From Oscillospiraceae bacterium UBA6370 (GTDB taxonomy: Bacteria > Bacillota > Clostridia > Oscillospirales > Oscillospiraceae): a stretch of 5,821 bases of DNA. Both the position numbers and the translations under genes were made by a program. Where the stretch lies: positions 4,341 through 10,161 of the forward strand of contig DJRC01000035.1 of NCBI GenBank assembly GCA_002437735.1, in the 5' to 3' direction. The notes below the pieces were generated by a model. That model made no database searches, was not told the DNA's origin, and was given only the letters and a program-made list of their open reading frames with translations. Positions 1 through 4,981 of this stretch are shown here, piece by piece; within the stretch, counting starts at the first letter, position 1, and each line of letters opens with the position of its first letter.

Positions 1-759
1 CTTTTCGTGGATGCTCTTTTTCACGGTGTAGAGCGGCAGGACGGTCATGTACGCGGGATTCTCATACAGCAGGCGCAGGGCGAGCACATCGTCCTCCAGC
101 TCGAGGAAGGGGCGGATCTCCAGACCCTGACGGGCCAGCTCGGTGTCAAACAGGTCGCGGTAGGCATTCGTGCGGTTCATCAAGATAAAGGGGTGGTCGA
201 CCAGCTCGGCCAGACGGACGCTCTCGCGGGCGGCGAGCGGGTTATCGCGGTTTGTGACCACCACGACCTCCTCCTCGGCCTCAAAGACCTTGACGAACTG
301 CGGGTCGAGCACTTGAGAATCGAGCGTGTAAATGAGGTCGAGCTCGTTTTTGAGCAGCTTGTCCTTGAGCGAGGCAACCATATCGGCGTGCAGGCGCATC
401 ATCACATGGGGAAAGCGTTGGCGGAAGGCCGGTACAATGTCGGAGAACGACGCGGTCATAAGGGAATTGAGCGTGCCGACCTGCACCATACCTGTCAGCT
501 CCGTTTCCTCGGAGGCAAAGACCTGCGCGCGGGCAACGGCGCTGACGATATCGCGGGCATAGGAGATGAAGTTCTTGCCGTACTGCGTGATGGAGACGTT
601 CTTCCCGATGCGGTCGAACAGACGCACGCCCAGCTCGCGCTCAAGCTGCTGGATCTGCACGGTGACGGCAGACTGGGAATAGTCCAACGCCTCGGCAGCC
701 TTGGAGAAGCTGTTGAGCTCGGTGACCTTCAGAAATGTGACAAGATTGCGGATCTCCAT
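1..759 (-). CDS. LysR-family transcriptional regulator (C-terminus cut off)
   Basis: Reading the minus strand from the ATG at 757-759 gives 253 codons open to the window edge; full LysR regulators have about 290-310 residues, so roughly 40-50 are missing. Residues 1-60 form the typical winged helix-turn-helix: it begins MEIRNLVTFLKV, and the HTH core lies at about residues 17-40 (SFSKAAEALDYSQSAVT), followed by LERELGVRLFDR. Residues from about 90 on match the periplasmic-binding-protein-like effector domain, whose ligand cannot be told from sequence. A GGAG ribosome site (770-773) lies 10 bases upstream of the ATG, and a good promoter lies further upstream. The gene lies downstream of the hydrogenase operon on the same strand but is separated from it by a terminator, so it is a separate transcript. 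Family assignment is firm. Whether it regulates the hydrogenase or an unseen neighbour to the left is unknown. Confidence 0.93.
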   Translation of the reverse strand, partial: MEIRNLVTFLKVTELNSFSKAAEALDYSQSAVTVQIQQLERELGVRLFDRIGKNVSITQYGKNFISYARDIVSAVARAQVFASEETELTGMVQVGTLNSLMTASFSDIVPAFRQRFPHVMMRLHADMVASLKDKLLKNELDLIYTLDSQVLDPQFVKVFEAEEEVVVVTNRDNPLAARESVRLAELVDHPFILMNRTNAYRDLFDTELARQGLEIRPFLELEDDVLALRLLYENPAYMTVLPLYTVKKSIHEK

Positions 760-804
760 GTGCGTGTATCTCCGGTTTCAAAAAATTTAAATGATTCTTC
801 AAAT

Positions 805-833
805 ATACTAATAAAAAGAATGGATGTTGTCAA
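805..833 (-). promoter_or_regulatory. Predicted sigma-70/SigA promoter of the lysR gene
   Basis: On the minus strand a perfect -35 box TTGACA (828-833) is followed after exactly 17 bases by TAGTAT (805-810, 4 of 6 matches to TATAAT). An alternative -10, TATATT, lies at 802-807 but with a 20-base spacer. The region is AT-rich in otherwise GC-rich DNA. It lies between the hydrogenase operon terminator and the lysR ATG at 759, giving an expected leader of about 40 bases. This is seen directly in the sequence; activity is inferred. Confidence 0.7.
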
Positions 834-845
834 GACCATTCCGAA

Positions 846-875
846 AAGAAAAAAGGGCGTTTGCCCTTTTTTCTT
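846..875 (-). terminator. Intrinsic terminator of the hydrogenase operon
   Basis: A perfect 13-bp stem (846-858 paired with 863-875) closes on a 4-base loop (859-862). The loop-proximal part is GGGC/GCCC and the outer part is an A run paired with a T run, so a U-rich tract follows the GC core when read on the minus strand. The stop codon of the small gene (874-876) lies at the outer edge of the stem. The structure is symmetrical enough to act on transcripts from either side. Confidence 0.85.
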
Positions 876-1062
876 ACTGCCTGGAGGAGAGATAGTAGTC
901 GCTCTCGCCGGGACGGTAGAACGGGCAGGCGGGCGAGTCCCCGCGCAGGAATTGGGCCATTTCGTCCTCGTCCAGCTCGGCGCCCTGCTCGCAGGTGTAG
1001 CAGTCGTACTCCTCGTCATAGACGTAGCTCATGCAGTCCTCGCAGCGGCTCTGCTTCGCCAT
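874..1062 (-). CDS. Small cysteine-rich protein, DUF6472-like
   Basis: A 62-residue acidic protein starting MAKQSRCEDC. It has two CxxC pairs (Cys7/Cys10 and Cys21/Cys24) and a further cysteine at 46 (ACPFYR). Aromatic and acidic residues dominate between them (YVYDEEYDCYTCE, LDEDEMAQFL). The pattern of YVYDEEYxCYxC followed by LDEDEM and CPFYR matches, from memory, the short clostridial family annotated DUF6472, which has no known function. Four or five cysteines could bind a zinc ion or a small iron-sulfur centre; that is inference. A strong ribosome site (GAGGAGGG, about 6 bases before the ATG) overlaps the stop of the hydrogenase gene, and only 12 bases separate the two genes, so it is the last gene of the hydrogenase operon. 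Its stop lies in the terminator stem. Confidence 0.82.
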   Translation of the reverse strand: MAKQSRCEDCMSYVYDEEYDCYTCEQGAELDEDEMAQFLRGDSPACPFYRPGESDYYLSSRQ

Positions 1063-1074
1063 GATGCGCCCTCC

Positions 1075-2775
1075 TCAGTCCCGGTACTCGATGTGCAGCA
1101 GCTCGTGCGCGCGGTCGGCGAGCCCGTTCGCGTACATCGCGTCGATGACCGGGTTTCGCTCGCTGCGCTTGAACATGGCGCTGCGGTCGATCTCGTAGAG
1201 ACCCTGTGCGCGCTGGAGCTTTTTCGCCATCAGAGCGTAGGGCTGACCTGCGCCGCCGACGCAGCCGGTGCGGCAGGACATGACCTCGACGAGGTCTGCC
1301 TGCACCTCGCCGCTTTGGATCTGGTCGAGCAACTTTGCGGCGCTGCCGAGTCCGTGGACGATGGCGGCGCGCACCTTGCGGCCGTTGATCGTGACCTCGG
1401 CGAAGCGGACGGCGTCCGTGCCGCGGATGCCGCTGTGCTCGATGGTGCGCAGGGCGTTCTTGCTCTTGTCGGGGGTGCAGCAACGGATGACCGCCTCAGC
1501 CACGCCGCCGCTCGTGCCGAAGATCTCCGCCGCGCCGGAGCCCATGCCGTAGGGCAGGTCGGGGGATTCCTTCTCCAGCATCTGGAAGCGGATGCCGGAC
1601 TCCTTCATCATCTGCACGACCTCCTGCGTGGTGAGCACAAGGTCAACGTAGGGGACGCCGTAGGCGTCGCGGAACTCCTCGCGCCGCGCCTCCATCTTCT
1701 TGGCGGTGCAGGGCATGATGGCGATGTGGAAGGTCGTGCGGCCGTCCTCGGCGTCCTTCTTGCGGTAGTTTTCCTTGAGCACGGACGCGAACATCTGCAT
1801 GGGGGAGCGGGCGGTGGAGAGATTCTTCAAGAACTCGGGCCGCTCGTTTTCCACATACTTCACCCACGCGGGGCAGCAGGAGGTCATCAGCGGCAGGTTC
1901 TCGCCGGTTTCGAGCCGGCGCAGGAACTCGGCGGATTCCTCGCGCACGGTGAGATCCGCGCCGAAGATGGTGTCGTATACCTCGTCCGCGCCCATGATCT
2001 TGAGCGCGGTGACGAGCTTATCAAGCACATTTTCGCCTGCGGGGAGACCGTAGGCCTCGCCGATGGCGACGCGCACGGCGGGCGCGATCTGAATGACGAC
2101 GCGCTTTTGCGGGTCCTGTAAGGCCCGCCAAGCGGGGCCGATGTCGTTCTTGATGGTGATGGCTCCGGTGGTGCACACGGCGGAGCACTGCCCGCAGCTG
2201 ACGCAATGCGTCTCACTTAGGGGCTTATTGTCCGTCGTGGCGATGTGCAGGCTTGGGCCGCGGCCAGCAAAGTGCAGATTGCTGACGCCCTGCACCTCGT
2301 GGCAGACGCGCACACAGTCGCCGCAGAGGATGCACTTGTTGAGGTCCATCGTGACGGCGGGGCTGGAGAAGTCCATCTTGACGTGCTCGCGCGTATCGTC
2401 GAAGCGGACGTGGTGGATGCCGAAGCGGACCGCCATCTCCTGCAAGCGACAGGCGCGGTTTTTCTCGCAGGTGGTGCAGTCGCGGCAATGCGCAGAGAGC
2501 AGCAGCTCGATGATCATGCGGCGGTACTTGAGCAGCCGCGCCGTGTTGGTGCGGATATGCAGCTCGTTTTTTGGCGGCATGGTGCAGGCTGCGTCAATCT
2601 TTCCGGTGCCCTCCTCCTCGACCATGCACATACGGCACGCGCCGTAAACGGACAGATCGGAATGGAAGCAGAAATTGGGGATCTCGACGCCGGCCTTGCG
2701 GCAGACCTCGAGCACGTTGGGTTCGTTGTCATATTCCACGCGGATGTTGTCCACGTACATAACGCCCTTAGACAT
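1075..2775 (-). CDS. hydA: [FeFe] hydrogenase catalytic subunit (group A, CpI/HndD-like)
   Basis: Cytoplasmic enzyme for reversible 2H+ + 2e- to H2, complete at 566 residues (CpI has 574). Domains in order: NuoG-like [2Fe-2S] domain (Cys36, 47, 50, 64); His-ligated [4Fe-4S] (His96, Cys100, 103, 109); two ferredoxin-type [4Fe-4S] clusters (Cys148, 151, 154 with 201; Cys191, 194, 197 with 158); and the H-cluster domain. H-cluster motifs: L1 TSCCPAW (298-304), L2 MPCTAKK (354-360) and L3 EVMSCRTGCVGGAGQP (497-512). Ligands are inferred as Cys301, 356, 501 and 505. By analogy with CpI, Cys300, Glu280, Ser320 and Glu283 give an intact proton path. The C-terminal small-subunit segment ends HELLHIEYRD. 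The start overlaps the upstream stop by 8 bases, with AAGGAGG 9 bases before the ATG, so translation is probably coupled. Maturases HydEFG are not in this window. Confidence 0.98.
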   Translation of the reverse strand: MSKGVMYVDNIRVEYDNEPNVLEVCRKAGVEIPNFCFHSDLSVYGACRMCMVEEEGTGKIDAACTMPPKNELHIRTNTARLLKYRRMIIELLLSAHCRDCTTCEKNRACRLQEMAVRFGIHHVRFDDTREHVKMDFSSPAVTMDLNKCILCGDCVRVCHEVQGVSNLHFAGRGPSLHIATTDNKPLSETHCVSCGQCSAVCTTGAITIKNDIGPAWRALQDPQKRVVIQIAPAVRVAIGEAYGLPAGENVLDKLVTALKIMGADEVYDTIFGADLTVREESAEFLRRLETGENLPLMTSCCPAWVKYVENERPEFLKNLSTARSPMQMFASVLKENYRKKDAEDGRTTFHIAIMPCTAKKMEARREEFRDAYGVPYVDLVLTTQEVVQMMKESGIRFQMLEKESPDLPYGMGSGAAEIFGTSGGVAEAVIRCCTPDKSKNALRTIEHSGIRGTDAVRFAEVTINGRKVRAAIVHGLGSAAKLLDQIQSGEVQADLVEVMSCRTGCVGGAGQPYALMAKKLQRAQGLYEIDRSAMFKRSERNPVIDAMYANGLADRAHELLHIEYRD

Positions 2776-3562
2776 CGAGCTCCACCTCCTTGATTGCGTC
2801 GAAGGGGCAGGCCTCGATGCAGGTATAGCATTTCACGCATTTTTCCGGGTCGATCGAAAACGGCGAGCGGACGACGCCGGTGATGGCGTTCGCGTGGCAG
2901 TTGCGCGCGCACTTGCTGCACCCGCGGCAGATGGCGGGGTCCACGACCAGACAGATGCGGTTGTAGGGCAGATCGCCCGGCTGGATGGGATAGCGGTAGT
3001 CGTTCTCACACAGCGCGCAGTGACCGTCCAGATGGTCGCGGAACTCCTCGGGGAAGTATTTCACGGCGCTTTGCAGCGTCGAGAACGAGCCGCGCCCGAG
3101 GTTGCAGAAGGCGGTGACGGAGATCATCTCGCCAAGGTCCATGAGCAAAGAGAGGTCCTCCTCGCTCAGCCGGTAATTGCGCAGCGCCCACAAAAGCTCG
3201 TTCATGCGCTTGGTGCCCTCGCGGCAGGAAACGCACTTGCCGCAGAACTCCGTCTGCGTATACTGCATGAAGCGGCAGGCGACGTCCACCATGCAGCGGT
3301 CCTCGTCGAGGACGGTGATAACGCTGTCGCCGCGGCGGATGCCGTAGGGCTTGAGCTGCTGGAAATGCAGCGGCAGATCAAGCTGCTCGGCGGACAGAAG
3401 TCCGCCGCTGGGGCCGCCGATCTGGACGGCCTTGCACCTTTTTCCGTTCGCCATGCCGCCGCCGAGCTGCTCCACGACCTCGCGCAGCGTGGTCGATTCC
3501 TCGGGGATGTCCACATGACCGGGGCGGTTGATGTCGCCCTTGAGCATAAAAATTCTTGCCAT
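2768..3562 (-). CDS. Truncated ('headless') NuoF/HndC/HydB-like iron-sulfur subunit
   Basis: Predicted electron-transfer partner of HydA, 264 residues from the ATG at 3562; a GTG at 3571 would add three residues but lacks a ribosome site. It matches only the C-terminal half of HndC/HydB (about 600 residues). Residues 1-80 form the SLBB domain, including GGPSGG (49-54). Residues about 97-180 form the NuoF [4Fe-4S] region with FCGKCVSCREGT (Cys107, 110, 113) and Cys153. Residues about 200-260 form a two-[4Fe-4S] ferredoxin domain (Cys212, 215, 218, 222 and Cys242, 245, 248, 252). The NuoE-like thioredoxin-fold domain and the FMN/NADH-binding Rossmann domain are absent. A TGA directly precedes the GTG in frame and AT-rich non-coding DNA lies upstream, so no N-terminus is hidden there. 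The ribosome site is weak (GTGAG, 8 bases before the ATG). First gene of the operon. It is probably functional, since all cluster cysteines are kept. Confidence 0.93.
   Translation of the reverse strand: MARIFMLKGDINRPGHVDIPEESTTLREVVEQLGGGMANGKRCKAVQIGGPSGGLLSAEQLDLPLHFQQLKPYGIRRGDSVITVLDEDRCMVDVACRFMQYTQTEFCGKCVSCREGTKRMNELLWALRNYRLSEEDLSLLMDLGEMISVTAFCNLGRGSFSTLQSAVKYFPEEFRDHLDGHCALCENDYRYPIQPGDLPYNRICLVVDPAICRGCSKCARNCHANAITGVVRSPFSIDPEKCVKCYTCIEACPFDAIKEVELDV
2785..2791 (-). promoter_or_regulatory. Ribosome binding site fixing the hydA start
   Basis: AAGGAGG on the minus strand lies 9 bases before the ATG at 2775 and within the last codons of the upstream gene. It favours residue 1 over the second in-frame Met at residue 6. 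The start and the upstream stop overlap in ATGTCTAA (2768-2775), which suits translational coupling. Confidence 0.8.
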
Positions 3563-3605
3563 TCGATCCACTCACTTTTTCTTGCGTTTGCGTATAATAC
3601 ACAAC

Positions 3606-3616
3606 AGTGTAACACT
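3606..3616. promoter_or_regulatory. Palindrome AGTGT-A-ACACT, candidate operator
   Basis: A perfect inverted repeat with 5-base arms and a single central base. It overlaps the downstream part of the predicted -10 box and the likely start site of the hydrogenase operon promoter. A second pair of complementary 6-mers, CGTATA (3591-3596) and TATACG (3624-3629), surrounds it almost symmetrically; the two centres are one base apart. This position would suit a repressor. I do not recognise it as a Rex site (TTGTTAA-type arms). Function is inferred. Confidence 0.4.
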
Positions 3617-3642
3617 CTATCACTATACGGAAAAAATGTAAA
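3614..3642 (-). promoter_or_regulatory. Predicted promoter of the hydrogenase operon
   Basis: On the minus strand, TTTACA (3637-3642, 5 of 6 matches to TTGACA) is followed after 17 bases by TAGAGT (3614-3619, 4 of 6 matches to TATAAT). Transcription would start near 3607, giving a leader of about 45 bases before the ATG at 3562. An alternative -10, TATTAT (3594-3599), has no convincing -35 box. The box scores are moderate, which would fit a regulated promoter. Confidence 0.5.
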
Positions 3643-3718
3643 GAGAAGCATTCATAAATAATCTGAATAGGTCGAAAACCGTGACGAAAAAGGCATAAAG
3701 GCCGACCGGAGAAGCACA

Positions 3719-3747
3719 TTGCAAAGCGCGGCGCGTGGTGGTATGAT
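3719..3747 (+). promoter_or_regulatory. Predicted promoter of the lipoprotein gene
   Basis: TTGCAA (3719-3724, 4 of 6 matches to TTGACA) and TATGAT (3742-3747, 5 of 6 matches to TATAAT) are separated by exactly 17 bases. The start site would be near 3754, giving a leader of about 28 bases to the TTG start at 3782. It points away from the hydrogenase promoter, with about 76 bases between the two -35 boxes. Confidence 0.6.
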
Positions 3748-3768
3748 GTAATAAACGAAAAAGCCGAT

Positions 3769-3773
3769 GGAGG
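3769..3773 (+). promoter_or_regulatory. Ribosome binding site indicating a TTG start
   Basis: GGAGG lies 8 bases before the TTG at 3782-3784. It overlaps the ATG at 3767, so that ATG cannot use it and has no other Shine-Dalgarno-like sequence upstream. The site therefore favours the TTG, which also gives a normal lipoprotein signal peptide beginning with Lys-Arg-Lys. Confidence 0.7.
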
Positions 3774-3781
3774 ATAAGACA

Positions 3782-4195
3782 TTGAAAAGGAAATTGTTTG
3801 CGCTCCTGCTGCTCGCCGCCGCGCTTCTGGCGTGCGCGTGCGCAAGGGTGCCGGAGCCGAGCGCCGAGGAATCGAAGCCGCAGGAGCCGCAGACCGAGGG
3901 AACGGGAGAAGATCCTGCGGAAACGGAAGAGAAGGACCCCGCGGCCGAGGAGTCGCACTCACTGTCGGCGGAGGAGATCGAGGCGGCAAAGCAGGCGGCG
4001 CTGGACTATTATGCCACGACGGTCTTTGAGGTCAATACGATCGCATTCGCGGAGTGCGGGAGCCGCCTGTTCGCGGACGGCGAATGCAACTTTACGGTGA
4101 ACGTCAGCAAGGACGGCACCGTGCAGGAGCCGGACCGCGTGGTCGCGCTCGAGCGCGACGGCGATGCGTGGATCGTGGTCAACGAGGGCTGGTGA
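3782..4195 (+). CDS. Small lipoprotein of unknown function
   Basis: A 137-residue protein when started at TTG 3782 (142 from ATG 3767). Residues 1-18 form a lipoprotein signal peptide: MKRK, a leucine/alanine-rich core, then lipobox LLAC with Cys18 as the expected lipidated residue. Cys20 is a less suitable alternative. Residues about 22-58 form an acidic linker rich in Pro, Glu and Ser, typical of a spacer holding a domain away from the membrane. Residues about 60-137 form a small folded domain beginning SLSAEEIEAAKQAALDYYATT and ending in beta-like stretches (AWIVVNEGW). This looks like the small NTF2-like lipoprotein domains of Clostridia (DUF4829-type), but the family is not certain. It should sit on the outer face of the cell membrane. 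It is transcribed alone, divergently from the hydrogenase operon, and ends before a shared terminator. Confidence 0.82.
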   Translation: MKRKLFALLLLAAALLACACARVPEPSAEESKPQEPQTEGTGEDPAETEEKDPAAEESHSLSAEEIEAAKQAALDYYATTVFEVNTIAFAECGSRLFADGECNFTVNVSKDGTVQEPDRVVALERDGDAWIVVNEGW

Positions 4196-4223
4196 GCCGG
4201 CGCGGCAGGGCAAAAGACAAAGG

Positions 4224-4254
4224 AAGCGGGGGACGCTGCGCGTCCCCCGCTTTT
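4224..4254. terminator. Bidirectional terminator between convergent genes
   Basis: A perfect 13-bp stem (4224-4236 paired with 4240-4252) with a 3-base loop TGC and a very GC-rich core (GCGGGGGACGC). TTTT (4251-4254) follows on the plus strand, and a T-rich stretch with interruptions follows on the minus strand. It lies between the lipoprotein stop (4195) and the SSB-like gene stop (4254-4256), so it can serve both. Confidence 0.85.
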
Positions 4255-4871
4255 CAGATCAGCTCCGTTTCCTCGTCGTCCAGCAGCTGCATCACCGAGA
4301 CCTCATAGGCGGTGCGCTCCTCGCTGCCCGCGTCGGTCTGCTTGATGTAGGTGCGGCTCTGCACGCGGCCCTCAAGCGCCAGGCGGTCGCCCACCTGCAT
4401 TTCCGCGACCCTGGCGGCGACCTGCCCCCAGGCGATGCAGGGCAGATAGTCCGCGCGCCCGTAGCGGCGGTTGACCGCCAGGATCATATCGCAGATGCTG
4501 CGCCCGAGCGGTGTGCGCCGCAGTGTGGGCTGCTTGCACAGCACGCCCGCGAGCAGGATGCGGTTGAAGTGCCCGCCGTCGCACGGCTCAAGGGACTGGG
4601 CGAAGGTGGAGATGACAAGGCGGCTGCCGTGCCCGCTGCGGTTGTTGAACGAGCGGAGCTGTCCGGTCACGCGCAGGGGCGTGCCCTCCGCGATGTCGAT
4701 GCCCTCCAGCAAGGCGGAGGGGGCGAGGATGAGCGGCAGGTCGCTCTGCCCGGACAGACGCTCCACGCGCAGCGGAAAGCGGTAGAAGCTCTCGCCGTGA
4801 TTCTCGTGCGAAAAGGAGGGCGCCGCGCTAGCCGTGCCCCAAAGCTCCACATAGTTCTGACTTTTTTCCAT
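4254..4871 (-). CDS. Tandem OB-fold single-stranded DNA-binding-like protein
   Basis: A 205-residue protein with two OB-fold segments. The second (about residues 102-195) is clearly SSB-like: FNRILLAGVLCKQPTLRRT, then ICDMILAVNRRYGR, DYLPCIAWGQVA, and VGDRLALEGRVQSRTY match the SSB pattern NRvxLvGrLtkdPelr, LAVNR, IPCvaW and GRIQtRsY. The first (about residues 6-95: VELWGTASAAPSFSH, FYRFPLRVERLSG, LRVTGQLRSFNN) is more divergent. The C-terminus is acidic (DDEETELI) but lacks the DDDIPF-type tip used by housekeeping SSB to recruit partners, so this is probably a paralogue and not the main SSB. The ATG at 4871 has GAGG 8 bases upstream; a GTG at 4880 overlaps that site and is less likely. Monocistronic. 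DNA binding is inferred from the fold. Confidence 0.86.
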   Translation of the reverse strand: MEKSQNYVELWGTASAAPSFSHENHGESFYRFPLRVERLSGQSDLPLILAPSALLEGIDIAEGTPLRVTGQLRSFNNRSGHGSRLVISTFAQSLEPCDGGHFNRILLAGVLCKQPTLRRTPLGRSICDMILAVNRRYGRADYLPCIAWGQVAARVAEMQVGDRLALEGRVQSRTYIKQTDAGSEERTAYEVSVMQLLDDEETELI

Positions 4872-4932
4872 AGCGTACACCTCAAAGTATGTTGTTGGTG
4901 CAGTCTATGAAAAAGAGCGGGCGAGTATGACA

Positions 4933-4960
4933 AAAGGGAAGCCCTCGCGGGCTTCCCTTT
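4933..4960 (-). terminator. Intrinsic terminator after the phosphoglycerate dehydrogenase gene
   Basis: A perfect 12-bp stem AAAGGGAAGCCC (4933-4944) paired with 4949-4960, with loop TCGC. Read on the minus strand, the stem ends in CCCTTT and continues TTG, giving a short U tract. It lies 21 bases past the stop of the dehydrogenase gene and upstream of the SSB-like gene, separating the two transcripts. Confidence 0.8.
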
Positions 4961-4981
4961 GCTGCGCTTGGAAAAAGGAGC

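Noticed and set aside
7..2121. A 704-codon plus-strand reading frame, and a further 328-codon one at 2675-3661
   Set aside because: They lie antisense to the lysR, hydA and HydB-like genes, which have unmistakable family motifs. The translations are low-complexity Leu/Ala/Val/His/Asp-rich with no domain. Long shadow frames are expected opposite GC-rich codons, and both run across gene boundaries, the terminator and the promoters.
3572..3781. The divergent intergenic region as a possible riboswitch, small RNA or degraded gene
   Set aside because: Apart from the two promoters and the palindrome I see no conserved RNA fold, no terminator-like hairpin and no remnant of FMN-domain coding sequence.
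3378..3989. A 203-codon minus-strand frame spanning the intergenic region and both neighbouring genes, which might have supplied the missing N-terminus of the HydB-like protein
   Set aside because: Its translation is Arg/Pro/Ser-rich with no FMN or NADH motif (no GRGGAGFPTG-like segment), and it crosses both predicted promoters. It is a shadow frame and not a frameshifted HydB head.
4164..4910. A 248-codon plus-strand frame opposite the SSB-like gene
   Set aside because: Antisense shadow with no recognisable domain; the minus-strand product has clear SSB motifs and a ribosome site.
4904..4933. Possible promoter for the SSB-like gene: TTGTCA (4928-4933) with an 18-base spacer to CATAGA (4904-4909)
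   Set aside because: The -35 box is good, but the -10 matches only 3 of 6 positions and the -35 overlaps the terminator stem by one base. Too weak to list as a feature, although some promoter must lie between 4872 and 4932.
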